Assembly: GCA_016219145.1 (NCBI GenBank)
Contig: JACRCG010000299.1
Span: 1-5,120, forward strand
Source: Deltaproteobacteria bacterium
GTDB taxonomy: Bacteria; Desulfobacterota; Desulfuromonadia; Geobacterales; Pseudopelobacteraceae
Length of the DNA stretch: 5,120 nt
Reading direction: 5' to 3'
Positions 1 to 5,120 of this stretch are shown here, piece by piece. The notes beneath the pieces were generated by a model, which worked only from the letters and a program-made list of their open reading frames with translations, did no database searches and had not been told where the DNA came from. The stretch's first letter is position 1, and every line of letters starts with the position of its first letter. The translations under genes were made by a program, and so were the position numbers.

Positions 1-2130
1 ACTGTAGTTTATGATGCCAACCTGACCCATCGCCTTATGGTAGGTATCCGCACCACTCCTTCGGTTGCCCTGCAGCAGAACGGCACCAACCTGAGCAACT
101 TCTACAACGAGAAATACTTCATCAAGGATTTCGTCCCGGCTACCCCGGCTGTTACACCGACGGTGCAACGCGACATGACCACCACCGACGCCTGTAACGA
201 GTGCCACGGCAAAATCGGCGTGACCACTCCCCACGGCGGCCGCGGCGATGTCAAGTACTGCATGATGTGCCACACCGCTCAGCGTGCTAACGGCCGTACA
301 CCTTCAACTTCAACCAATGGCGTGTTCACCGGCACGACCTACGTTGCCGACGGCGAAGTGTCGGGCGACTTCGTCACCATGATCCACAAGATCCACATGG
401 GCAGCAGGTTGACCAAGACCGGTTACGATTATGCCGGCGTCAAGTTCAATGACATCGTCTATCCCAAGGCCATCACCAACTGTCGCCAGTGCCACAAGGG
501 CGACACCGCCGGCGAACTGGCCCTGGCTCCGCAGGCCAATAACTGGAAAGAGAAGCCGAGCCGCAAGTCGTGCGGTTCCTGCCACGACAACATCAACTTC
601 GCAACCGGCGCCAATGCCAAGGTCGGCGGCGCTGCCCACCCGGTACAGGCCAACGACCAGTTCTGCGCCAGCTGCCACGGCACAGGCGGACCGTATCCGG
701 TGGAAACGTTCCACATGACCGAAAACGCAACGCCTAACAACCCGCTGACACCGGCAGGTCTGGTCAACTTCTATTATGACGTCAATTCTGTAACCGTAGC
801 CGATGATGGCACTACCAGCGTTGCGACTATTAAGTTCAGAATTCAGCAGAACACCGGTTCTCTGGCCGCAGCCAAATCCAATGTTGTATTCACAGGTGCA
901 GGATCTTCCGCCAGCACGCCACCTGCTGACGCAGTTTTGAGCGGTTTCTCCGGAAGCCCGTCCTTCCTGCTGGCTTACTACAAGGACACAGCTAACCAGC
1001 CGGCCACCAAGTTTGGCGCTGACTACAACAACCTGGGCGTGAAAGCGGCCCAGCCAATCACTGTCTCAATTGCGACACTGTTGAACGGCTCCAAAGGAAC
1101 ACTTACCGGTCCTGATGGTAGCGGGTACTACACCGCGGTGCTTTCCGGCGCGGCCAATAACTTCCCGGTCGGCGCTAAGCTGCGTGCGGTGGGCCTGCAA
1201 GGGTACTTCACGCAGATTTCACCTGCTGCAGCCCGTCACGCACTTTCATCCGTAAAATCAGTGGCCGGTGAAGAACGTCGCGATGTCGTAGACTCGGCCA
1301 AGTGCGGCAACTGCCATGAGTGGTTCGAAGCGCATGGCGGCAATCGCGTAGTCGGCAAGGATACGGTCGGTCAGTCCATCTGTACCCTTTGCCACGTGCC
1401 GAACCTGAGCACCAGCGGCCGCGGCGCCCAGGCCTCGCTGATCGATTTCATCATTCAGCAGCCTGTTACCACCTCTTTGGCAGCCGTAACAAACTTCCTG
1501 ACCGGTAATCCGTTCAGCGGCACCGTCAGCCAGGGCGCCAAGGATGCAATGACCGCTCTGGTTGCTGCTCTCGGTAACGACCCGACCACCTATCCGGAAG
1601 CTTCCAACAACTTCAAGGATATGATTCACGGTATCCACTCCGGCAGCGATCCGCTGGTTGTCGGCACTCCGCTGATGTTTGTCCGCGACAGGGGCACCAG
1701 CGGCGAATATGATTACAACTTCAGTCAGGTCAAGTTCCCTGGAGTTCTGAAAAACTGTGCAGCTTGCCATGCCGGCACCACCTACACTACAATTCCTGAT
1801 AAAGCACAGGTAAGTACACACGTAACAACAAGTGGTGTTCCGCTTACCCTGCAGACCGCAGTGGGTGTCGGCAACAACGTTACGCAGGTTGATCTTGACC
1901 GCAAGAGCCTGCCTAATGCCCAGGACCTGGTCAGCACACCTTTCACGGCCACCTGCAATGCCTGCCATAACAGGCCGAACGCAATTGCACACTTCAAGAC
2001 CATGGGCGGCCAGATCATGGTGCCGCGCAGCACAGCTAATCCGGCCGGTGAAGCATGCGCAACCTGCCACGGCACTTCCGGGCCAAATGCGATCTGGAAT
2101 GCTCACCGCTTCACAGTACAGGGTGAATAA
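1..2130 (+). CDS. OmcA/MtrC-family decaheme c-type cytochrome, 5' end outside window
   Basis: The reading frame is open from base 1, so the ATG at 37 is internal and the signal peptide and first domain lie upstream. Counting the first visible codon as residue 1, 709 residues are visible. Ten CxxCH heme sites occur at residues 65, 87, 161, 191 and 222, then 435, 461, 586, 652 and 686. Two five-heme blocks separated by about 210 heme-free residues match domains II, III and IV of Shewanella MtrC/OmcA, whose order is barrel, pentaheme, barrel, pentaheme. Each block has a MIHxIH motif (127-132 and 541-546) between its second and third hemes, a likely source of distal axial histidines. All twenty visible cysteines belong to heme sites. 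Known family role: outer-surface electron transfer to minerals, electrodes or other extracellular acceptors, usually with a porin partner. No partner gene is in view. A terminator follows the stop codon, so this is the last gene of its unit. The exact paralogue cannot be named. Confidence 0.95.
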   Translation, partial: TVVYDANLTHRLMVGIRTTPSVALQQNGTNLSNFYNEKYFIKDFVPATPAVTPTVQRDMTTTDACNECHGKIGVTTPHGGRGDVKYCMMCHTAQRANGRTPSTSTNGVFTGTTYVADGEVSGDFVTMIHKIHMGSRLTKTGYDYAGVKFNDIVYPKAITNCRQCHKGDTAGELALAPQANNWKEKPSRKSCGSCHDNINFATGANAKVGGAAHPVQANDQFCASCHGTGGPYPVETFHMTENATPNNPLTPAGLVNFYYDVNSVTVADDGTTSVATIKFRIQQNTGSLAAAKSNVVFTGAGSSASTPPADAVLSGFSGSPSFLLAYYKDTANQPATKFGADYNNLGVKAAQPITVSIATLLNGSKGTLTGPDGSGYYTAVLSGAANNFPVGAKLRAVGLQGYFTQISPAAARHALSSVKSVAGEERRDVVDSAKCGNCHEWFEAHGGNRVVGKDTVGQSICTLCHVPNLSTSGRGAQASLIDFIIQQPVTTSLAAVTNFLTGNPFSGTVSQGAKDAMTALVAALGNDPTTYPEASNNFKDMIHGIHSGSDPLVVGTPLMFVRDRGTSGEYDYNFSQVKFPGVLKNCAACHAGTTYTTIPDKAQVSTHVTTSGVPLTLQTAVGVGNNVTQVDLDRKSLPNAQDLVSTPFTATCNACHNRPNAIAHFKTMGGQIMVPRSTANPAGEACATCHGTSGPNAIWNAHRFTVQGE

Positions 2131-2162
2131 TCCAGAGTTTAGCTGATGTTTTAGCCGTACCT

Positions 2163-2190
2163 GCCGGGGCACTGTTCAGCGTGCCCCGGC
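2163..2190 (+). other. GC-rich perfect hairpin after the cytochrome gene
   Basis: A perfect 10-bp stem (GCCGGGGCAC at 2163-2172 with GTGCCCCGGC at 2181-2190) closes an 8-base loop, 32 bases after the cytochrome stop codon. No T-run follows, so it is not a canonical intrinsic terminator alone. It may protect the mRNA 3' end or assist the terminator that starts 12 bases later. Its function is inference; the stem is directly visible. Confidence 0.7.
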
Positions 2191-2202
2191 GATTTGAAGT
2201 CC

Positions 2203-2238
2203 ACAGCCCCATGGCGGTTTCGCCATGGGGCTGTTTTT
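2203..2238 (+). terminator. Rho-independent terminator of the cytochrome transcript
   Basis: A perfect 14-bp stem (ACAGCCCCATGGCG at 2203-2216 with its complement at 2221-2234) closes a GTTT tetraloop and runs directly into a T-tract (2234-2238). It lies 72 bases past the cytochrome stop codon. The strong GC stem plus T-run is the classic intrinsic terminator form and separates the cytochrome unit from the downstream genes. Confidence 0.93.
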
Positions 2239-2257
2239 ATCATTAAAACGGCTGTTA

Positions 2258-2386
2258 TCACACAAAGCTCACAAAGTTCACCAAGAAAATCAGGAGATTA
2301 TCAAAGCGAAGAATATAACCCTATGGGTGAGTGCTTAAACCCACATAAGCCTCGGATTTCTTTGTGTTCTTTGTGCCTTTGTGAGA
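2258..2386. repeat. Imperfect inverted repeat of CACAAAG/CTTTGTG units
   Basis: The left arm (about 2258-2294) contains spaced ACAAAG and CACAAAG units and ends in AGAAAATC. The right arm (about 2352-2386) reads GATTTCTTTGTG then further CTTTGTG units. The reverse complement of the right arm aligns with the left arm over about 35 bases with a few mismatches. The arms enclose about 57 bases holding a smaller imperfect hairpin (TATGGGT near 2322, ACCCACATA near 2338). No transposase or credible ORF is present. From memory, similar CTTTGTG-rich repeats are scattered between genes in several bacterial genomes including Geobacter relatives, so this is probably one copy of a dispersed non-coding repeat. 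Copy number cannot be judged from this window. Confidence 0.65.
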
Positions 2387-2491
2387 GGCAACTGCTTTTT
2401 TCAGGTTTATTCACGGCGATTGAAAGTAACGAAGCGCACAGAGGCTGATTGCGCAGAAACTTTTAAAATAGGACCTTACGCTTTCGATGCC

Positions 2492-2524
2492 CTTATACTA
2501 TGCTTCGACTAAACATAGTATAAG
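2492..2524. promoter_or_regulatory. Operator-like palindrome A
   Basis: A perfect inverted repeat has 11-bp arms (CTTATACTATG at 2492-2502, CATAGTATAAG at 2514-2524) and an 11-base centre. Its core, TTATACT-N17-AGTATAA, recurs with the same spacing in palindrome B, 74 bp downstream. It lies 93 to 125 bases upstream of the nucleotidyltransferase start codon. No T-run follows, so a terminator is unlikely. The most likely role is a binding site for a dimeric regulator; the regulator is unknown. Confidence 0.7.
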
Positions 2525-2545
2525 AGCGGGTGAGACCAAAACAAC

Positions 2546-2573
2546 TTGCAATAATCAGCAACATGGTTATACT
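2546..2573 (+). promoter_or_regulatory. Probable sigma-70 promoter of the nucleotidyltransferase gene
   Basis: TTGCAA (2546-2551) and TATACT (2568-2573) form plausible -35 and -10 boxes with a 16-base spacer. They predict a transcription start near 2580 and a leader of about 37 bases that includes the ribosome binding site. The -10 box lies within the left half-site of palindrome B, so a bound regulator would be expected to block RNA polymerase. This is a prediction by eye. Confidence 0.5.
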
Positions 2574-2598
2574 CACCTTCCTAAATACTGAGTATAAC
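2566..2598. promoter_or_regulatory. Operator-like palindrome B, overlapping the promoter
   Basis: A perfect inverted repeat has 10-bp arms (GTTATACTCA at 2566-2575, TGAGTATAAC at 2589-2598) and a 13-base centre. It shares the TTATACT-N17-AGTATAA core with palindrome A but differs in flanking bases and centre, so conservation is limited to the half-sites. It covers the predicted -10 box and start of transcription and ends 18 bases before the start codon, a position expected for a repressor site. Confidence 0.72.
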
Positions 2599-2604
2599 AT
2601 CTGT

Positions 2605-2611
2605 GGGGAGG
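2605..2611 (+). promoter_or_regulatory. Strong ribosome binding site
   Basis: GGGGAGG lies 5 bases before the ATG at 2617. It is a near-ideal Shine-Dalgarno sequence and fixes the start codon of the nucleotidyltransferase gene. Confidence 0.85.
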
Positions 2612-2616
2612 CGTAA

Positions 2617-3624
2617 ATGGAACGAATTGGCGGTGAGACAGTAACGCTCTATGCCGATCTCCGGGAGCGGCTGGAGGTGTTCGAAACGATGAGAAGCATT
2701 GCGAGTCTCTCCGGCGAATTTACAACCAAGACAGTCAAAGGATGCGTCTACCATTATTTTCAGACAACACTTTCCAGTGGTCGCACACAGATTTACATCG
2801 GACGTGACAGTGAGGAAATTCGAAGCTTGATCGAGGCAAGGAGAAACGGTGCAAATGATGCCGATATTGATGAAAAAATGTTTCAGCGTCTGGGCTCACA
2901 GGTCATTGCAGGCGGGGTCACGCCTCTCATGCCTGACATGGCCAGGATAGTCAGGCGAATGTCGGATGGCAGCGTTTTCAGGCTGGGAGGTGTCGTCGTC
3001 GGGACTGTTGCGTATCAGATCCTCGGGGCGCATTTGGGTGTAATCTGGGATGGCGGATCCCGTATGACGCAGGACGTGGATTTGGCCAGTGACACCAGAA
3101 TAGCAATAGCGGTGCCTGACTTGCAGGCTGACGTTCCCGGAATCATAGAGTCTTTGCAAATGGGCTTTTTCCCGGTGCCGAGACTCTCGCACAAAGAACC
3201 GTCAACATCTTATGCAATCAGAGGGAAAACACTGCGAATCGATCTGCTAACGCCTTCCAGGAGAGGCGTGACGGCGCCGGTCTTTATCCGGCGGCTGAAC
3301 GCGGCTGCTACCCCTCTGAAATACCTTGATTACCTGATCGAGGAACCAATCAGCGCGGTTATGATTTCTGGAACGCCGTGCCTCGTCAAAGTGCCGCAGC
3401 CGGCGCGCTATGCTTTGCATAAACTGATTATCTCTCAAGAACGATTTGCGACTGCGGCGGATAAAAAAAGAAAAGATGTTCTCCAGGCTGCCAGCATGCT
3501 CGAATTGTTGCGCGAGGACCGCCCCGGTGATATTGAGCTTGCCAGGGAGGCAATAATTAAGCGCGGCACGTCATGGGTAAAAAAACTGGAGTCGGCCTGT
3601 AAAGAGTCACGGATCACTTTGTAG
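2617..3624 (+). CDS. Nucleotidyltransferase-fold protein, GSU2403-like (NTP_transf_8 type)
   Basis: The product has 335 residues and no signal peptide or membrane segment, so it is probably cytosolic. The N-terminal part (about 15-70) contains a SLSGEFTTKTVKG stretch and a QIYIGRDSEE stretch, which I recall from GSU2403-family proteins. The core has GG-x3-GT at 124-130 followed by AYQ, then TQDVDLA at 151-157 with the acidic pair D153 and D155. A probable third acid is D209 in LRIDLL. This G-rich turn plus DxD plus a later Asp is the active-site layout of the polymerase-beta-like nucleotidyltransferase superfamily, shared with AbiEii and MNT proteins. C-terminal HKL at 268-270 and the basic KKRKD at 283-287 also recall AbiEii-like proteins. 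The acids look intact, so it is probably active, but the substrate is unknown. No antitoxin-like gene adjoins it. Paired palindromes upstream suggest repression. Codons such as AGA, AGG and ATA appear more common than in the cytochrome, hinting at transfer. Confidence 0.82.
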   Translation: MERIGGETVTLYADLRERLEVFETMRSIASLSGEFTTKTVKGCVYHYFQTTLSSGRTQIYIGRDSEEIRSLIEARRNGANDADIDEKMFQRLGSQVIAGGVTPLMPDMARIVRRMSDGSVFRLGGVVVGTVAYQILGAHLGVIWDGGSRMTQDVDLASDTRIAIAVPDLQADVPGIIESLQMGFFPVPRLSHKEPSTSYAIRGKTLRIDLLTPSRRGVTAPVFIRRLNAAATPLKYLDYLIEEPISAVMISGTPCLVKVPQPARYALHKLIISQERFATAADKKRKDVLQAASMLELLREDRPGDIELAREAIIKRGTSWVKKLESACKESRITL

Positions 3625-3656
3625 CCGTCAGTAAGATAATCTCAGGGAAGTTAACG

Positions 3657-4568
3657 ATGAAAAAAATCATCCTCTACATATTTCTGGCAATAGCTACATA
3701 CCTGCTCTATGTCGGCATATCTCTGGCTCTGACACCGCCGGTCAGTGATCTGGCTGATAAGAAATTCAGCACCACCATCCAGGTCAGGGATTGGCAGGGA
3801 AAGTTCCAGCCTTTTGTGGTTGGCCCTAAAAACCGCACCTGGACGCCGTTCGGCCGAATTCCGGCCGAGATGAAATGGGCCGTGATCCTGGCTGAGGACG
3901 CCAATTTCTATAAACACGAAGGTTTTGATGTCAAAGCCATCAAGAACGCCATCAAGTACGATCTTGAGAAGAAAAGCCTCAAGCGCGGCGCATCGACAAT
4001 CACCCAGCAGACCGCCAAGAACCTGTTTCTCTCGCGCGAAAAAACGGTAACCCGCAAGCTGAAGGAGATATATCTGGCCTGGCGCATGGAGCAGGAGCTG
4101 ACCAAGGGGCGCATCATCGAATTATATCTGAATGTGGTCGAGTTAGGCCCGATGGTCTACGGCATCGGACATGGCGCACAATATTATTTCGGCAAATCGG
4201 CATCAAATCTGACTCCGCGTGAATCAGCCTTTCTGGCCGCCATGCTGCCCGGTCCGCGGGTGGCCTACAACCCCTACAAGAATCTCGGCAAGGTGCTGAA
4301 GCGCTCTGATATGATCCTGGGACTGCTGCACAAGAACGGGGTGCTGGGCGAGGCCGAATACCAGGCTGCTCTGGCAGAGTCGCCAAACATTACCGGAATG
4401 CAGCGCAAGGTGGATCAGAACATCAGCGCGCCGCCGGTTTTCAGCGCGTCATCATCTTCCGGAAAAGTTGTAACCGAAAAGCTTCAGGACATTGAACATT
4501 CAGCACAGCCTTCACCAACCGGCACCGTCACGCCAAATCCACACGAAAGTCAGAACGATAAAAAATGA
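3657..4568 (+). CDS. mtgA: Monofunctional biosynthetic peptidoglycan transglycosylase
   Basis: This 303-residue GT51-family enzyme polymerises lipid II into glycan strands on the periplasmic face of the inner membrane. A short basic start (MKK) and a hydrophobic segment at about 4-25 form the single membrane anchor. The GT51 motifs appear in order: EDANFYKHEG from E80 (catalytic Glu), GASTITQQTAKNL from 111, RKLKE at 133-137 (second key Glu) and ELYLN at 155-159, then YYFGKSASNLTPRESAFLAAMLPGP. No transpeptidase domain follows, so it is not a bifunctional penicillin-binding protein. Many MtgA proteins are about 230-240 residues; the surplus here is a tail of about 50 residues (250-303) rich in Ser, Pro and Thr with no recognised fold. 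AGGGAAG at 3644-3650 supports the start at 3657. The gene starts 32 bases after the nucleotidyltransferase stop and overlaps rlmN by ATGA. Confidence 0.93.
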   Translation: MKKIILYIFLAIATYLLYVGISLALTPPVSDLADKKFSTTIQVRDWQGKFQPFVVGPKNRTWTPFGRIPAEMKWAVILAEDANFYKHEGFDVKAIKNAIKYDLEKKSLKRGASTITQQTAKNLFLSREKTVTRKLKEIYLAWRMEQELTKGRIIELYLNVVELGPMVYGIGHGAQYYFGKSASNLTPRESAFLAAMLPGPRVAYNPYKNLGKVLKRSDMILGLLHKNGVLGEAEYQAALAESPNITGMQRKVDQNISAPPVFSASSSSGKVVTEKLQDIEHSAQPSPTGTVTPNPHESQNDKK

Positions 4569-5120
4569 CTACCAGAACCGACCTTAAAAATTTCACGCTG
4601 CCCGCCCTCGAACAATTTCTCCAGGGACAGGGGAAAGAGCGCTTCCGCGCCTTGCAGGTGTTCAAATGGATCTACCAGCAGGATGCTCATGGTTTTGAGG
4701 AGATGACCAACATTTCCAAAGCGCTGCGGTCCGAGCTGGCTGAAACAGCCTTTATCAGCAATCTGGAGCCGGAGGCGATCGAGGAGGGGAGCGACGGCAC
4801 CCGCAAATATCTCTTCAATCTGGGGGATGGAAACGCTGTCGAATCGGTCTTGATCCCGATCGAGGGGCGCAACACGCTCTGCATCTCGTCCCAGGTTGGC
4901 TGCGCCATGGCGTGCGAGTTCTGCCTGACCGGCACATTCAAGCTGACCCGCAATCTGACTACGGCAGAAATAGTCAACCAGATCATGGCGGTCAAGCGGG
5001 ATCTGGTGCGAAATCCACCCCCCCTCACCCGGCCTTCGGCCACCCTCTCCCAAGAGGAGCGGGTAAAGGCTCCCCTTCTACCTGAGGGAGAAGGATGGGA
5101 TGAGGGGGATATGGATGAGC
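4565..5120 (+). CDS. rlmN: 23S rRNA (A2503-C2)/tRNA (A37-C2) methyltransferase, 3' end outside window, with repeat inserted
   Basis: 185 codons are visible. RlmN is a radical-SAM enzyme that methylates C2 of A2503 in 23S rRNA and of A37 in some tRNAs. The N-terminal part (KERFRALQVFKWIYQ from 24, then MTNISKALR) is typical. The SDGTRKYLF and ESVLIP stretches precede CISSQVGCAMACEFCLTGT, which carries the CxxxCxxC iron-sulfur motif at C113, C117 and C120. LTTAEIVNQIMAVKRDL (131-147) follows normally. The expected next block, VRN-(I/V)-V-x-MGMGEP, has not appeared by the window end. Instead residues about 150-182 are encoded by a palindromic DNA repeat. The frame stays open to the last base. 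The start ATG overlaps the mtgA stop (ATGA) and has only a weak ribosome binding site, suggesting translational coupling. Whether the protein is functional depends on sequence beyond the window. Confidence 0.9.
   Translation, partial: MTTRTDLKNFTLPALEQFLQGQGKERFRALQVFKWIYQQDAHGFEEMTNISKALRSELAETAFISNLEPEAIEEGSDGTRKYLFNLGDGNAVESVLIPIEGRNTLCISSQVGCAMACEFCLTGTFKLTRNLTTAEIVNQIMAVKRDLVRNPPPLTRPSATLSQEERVKAPLLPEGEGWDEGDMDE
5013..5110. repeat. Palindromic repeat element inserted in rlmN
   Basis: About 98 bases, strongly strand-biased in C then G, form a nested imperfect palindrome. The outer arms are CCCCCTCACCC (5020-5030) and GGGATGAGGGGG (5097-5108). A side hairpin GGCC-TTC-GGCC lies at 5031-5041. 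The middle arms are CTCTCCC and GGGAGAA. The inner arms AAGAGGAGC (5052-5060) and GCTCCCCTT (5069-5077) pair with one mismatch across an 8-base loop. Its translation in the rlmN frame is a Pro-rich peptide starting NPPPLTRPSATLS, unlike RlmN. I recall near-identical peptides in many unrelated predicted proteins, as expected of a dispersed REP/MITE-like element that is sometimes translated. The boundaries are approximate, and no clear target-site duplication is seen. Confidence 0.82.

Noticed and set aside
37..39. ATG as the cytochrome start
   Set aside because: The frame is open to base 1, there is no ribosome binding site before 37, and no signal peptide follows, whereas the protein must be exported for heme attachment.
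1258..2172. 304-codon open frame on the - strand
   Set aside because: It is antisense to the heme-rich part of the cytochrome. The GC-rich codon pattern leaves the reverse strand open by chance; the + strand frame has ten heme motifs.
2163..2190. First hairpin as an independent intrinsic terminator
   Set aside because: The stem is perfect, but the following bases GATTTGAAGT are not a T-run; the next hairpin has one.
2258..2386. CRISPR-like short repeat array
   Set aside because: The CACAAAG units are too short, irregularly spaced and inverted between arms, without spacers of constant length.
2194..2448. 84-codon open frame on the + strand after the cytochrome
   Set aside because: It begins inside the terminator hairpin and runs through the CTTTGTG inverted repeat, has no ribosome binding site, and its translation resembles no protein.
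3635..3640. GATAAT as a -10 box for mtgA
   Set aside because: No convincing -35 element lies 16-18 bases upstream and there is no extended -10, so a separate mtgA promoter cannot be supported.
4550..5053. 167-codon open frame on the - strand over rlmN
   Set aside because: It is a shadow of rlmN, whose + strand frame contains the full radical-SAM motif and family blocks.
4999..5119. GGATCTGGTG before and GGATATGGATG after the rlmN repeat as a target-site duplication
   Set aside because: The match is imperfect, and the left copy is separated from the element edge by several bases. It may reflect chance.

Overview
The window looks like chromosome from a deltaproteobacterium of the Geobacter/Geotalea type (Desulfuromonadales). 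The reasons are a large OmcA/MtrC-type decaheme c-type cytochrome, a nucleotidyltransferase-fold gene that resembles the GSU2403 family named after Geobacter sulfurreducens, fairly GC-rich coding sequence, and dispersed palindromic repeats. The species assignment is inference; no rRNA or other marker is present.

Layout, all genes on the + strand. (1) 1-2130: the 3' part of an outer-surface decaheme cytochrome. All ten CxxCH sites are visible as two five-heme blocks separated by a heme-free domain. (2) 2131-2616: a 486-base stretch with no believable gene. It holds a GC-rich hairpin, a textbook intrinsic terminator, an imperfect inverted repeat built from CACAAAG/CTTTGTG units, and two perfect palindromes of identical geometry (TTATACT-N17-AGTATAA), 74 bp apart. 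The second palindrome overlaps a likely promoter. (3) 2617-3624: a stand-alone nucleotidyltransferase-fold protein with a strong ribosome binding site. (4) 3657-4568: mtgA, a membrane-anchored glycosyltransferase (GT51) that polymerises peptidoglycan glycan strands, with a non-conserved Pro/Ser-rich tail. (5) 4565-5120: rlmN, the radical-SAM 23S rRNA A2503 (and tRNA A37) methyltransferase. It overlaps mtgA by ATGA and runs off the window.

Two points deserve most attention. First, the paired operator-like palindromes upstream of the nucleotidyltransferase suggest tight, probably cooperative repression of a gene whose fold is shared with toxin and abortive-infection nucleotidyltransferases. Second, a roughly 98-bp palindromic repeat sits inside rlmN, just after the radical-SAM cysteine motif. 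Only one of its three forward frames is free of stops, and that is the frame rlmN uses, so the gene may carry an in-frame repeat-encoded peptide.

The cytochrome is a separate transcription unit closed by its terminator. The nucleotidyltransferase, mtgA and rlmN are close enough (32-base gap, then a 4-base overlap) to be co-transcribed, although their functions are unrelated. The nucleotidyltransferase may have been inserted ahead of a housekeeping mtgA-rlmN pair.
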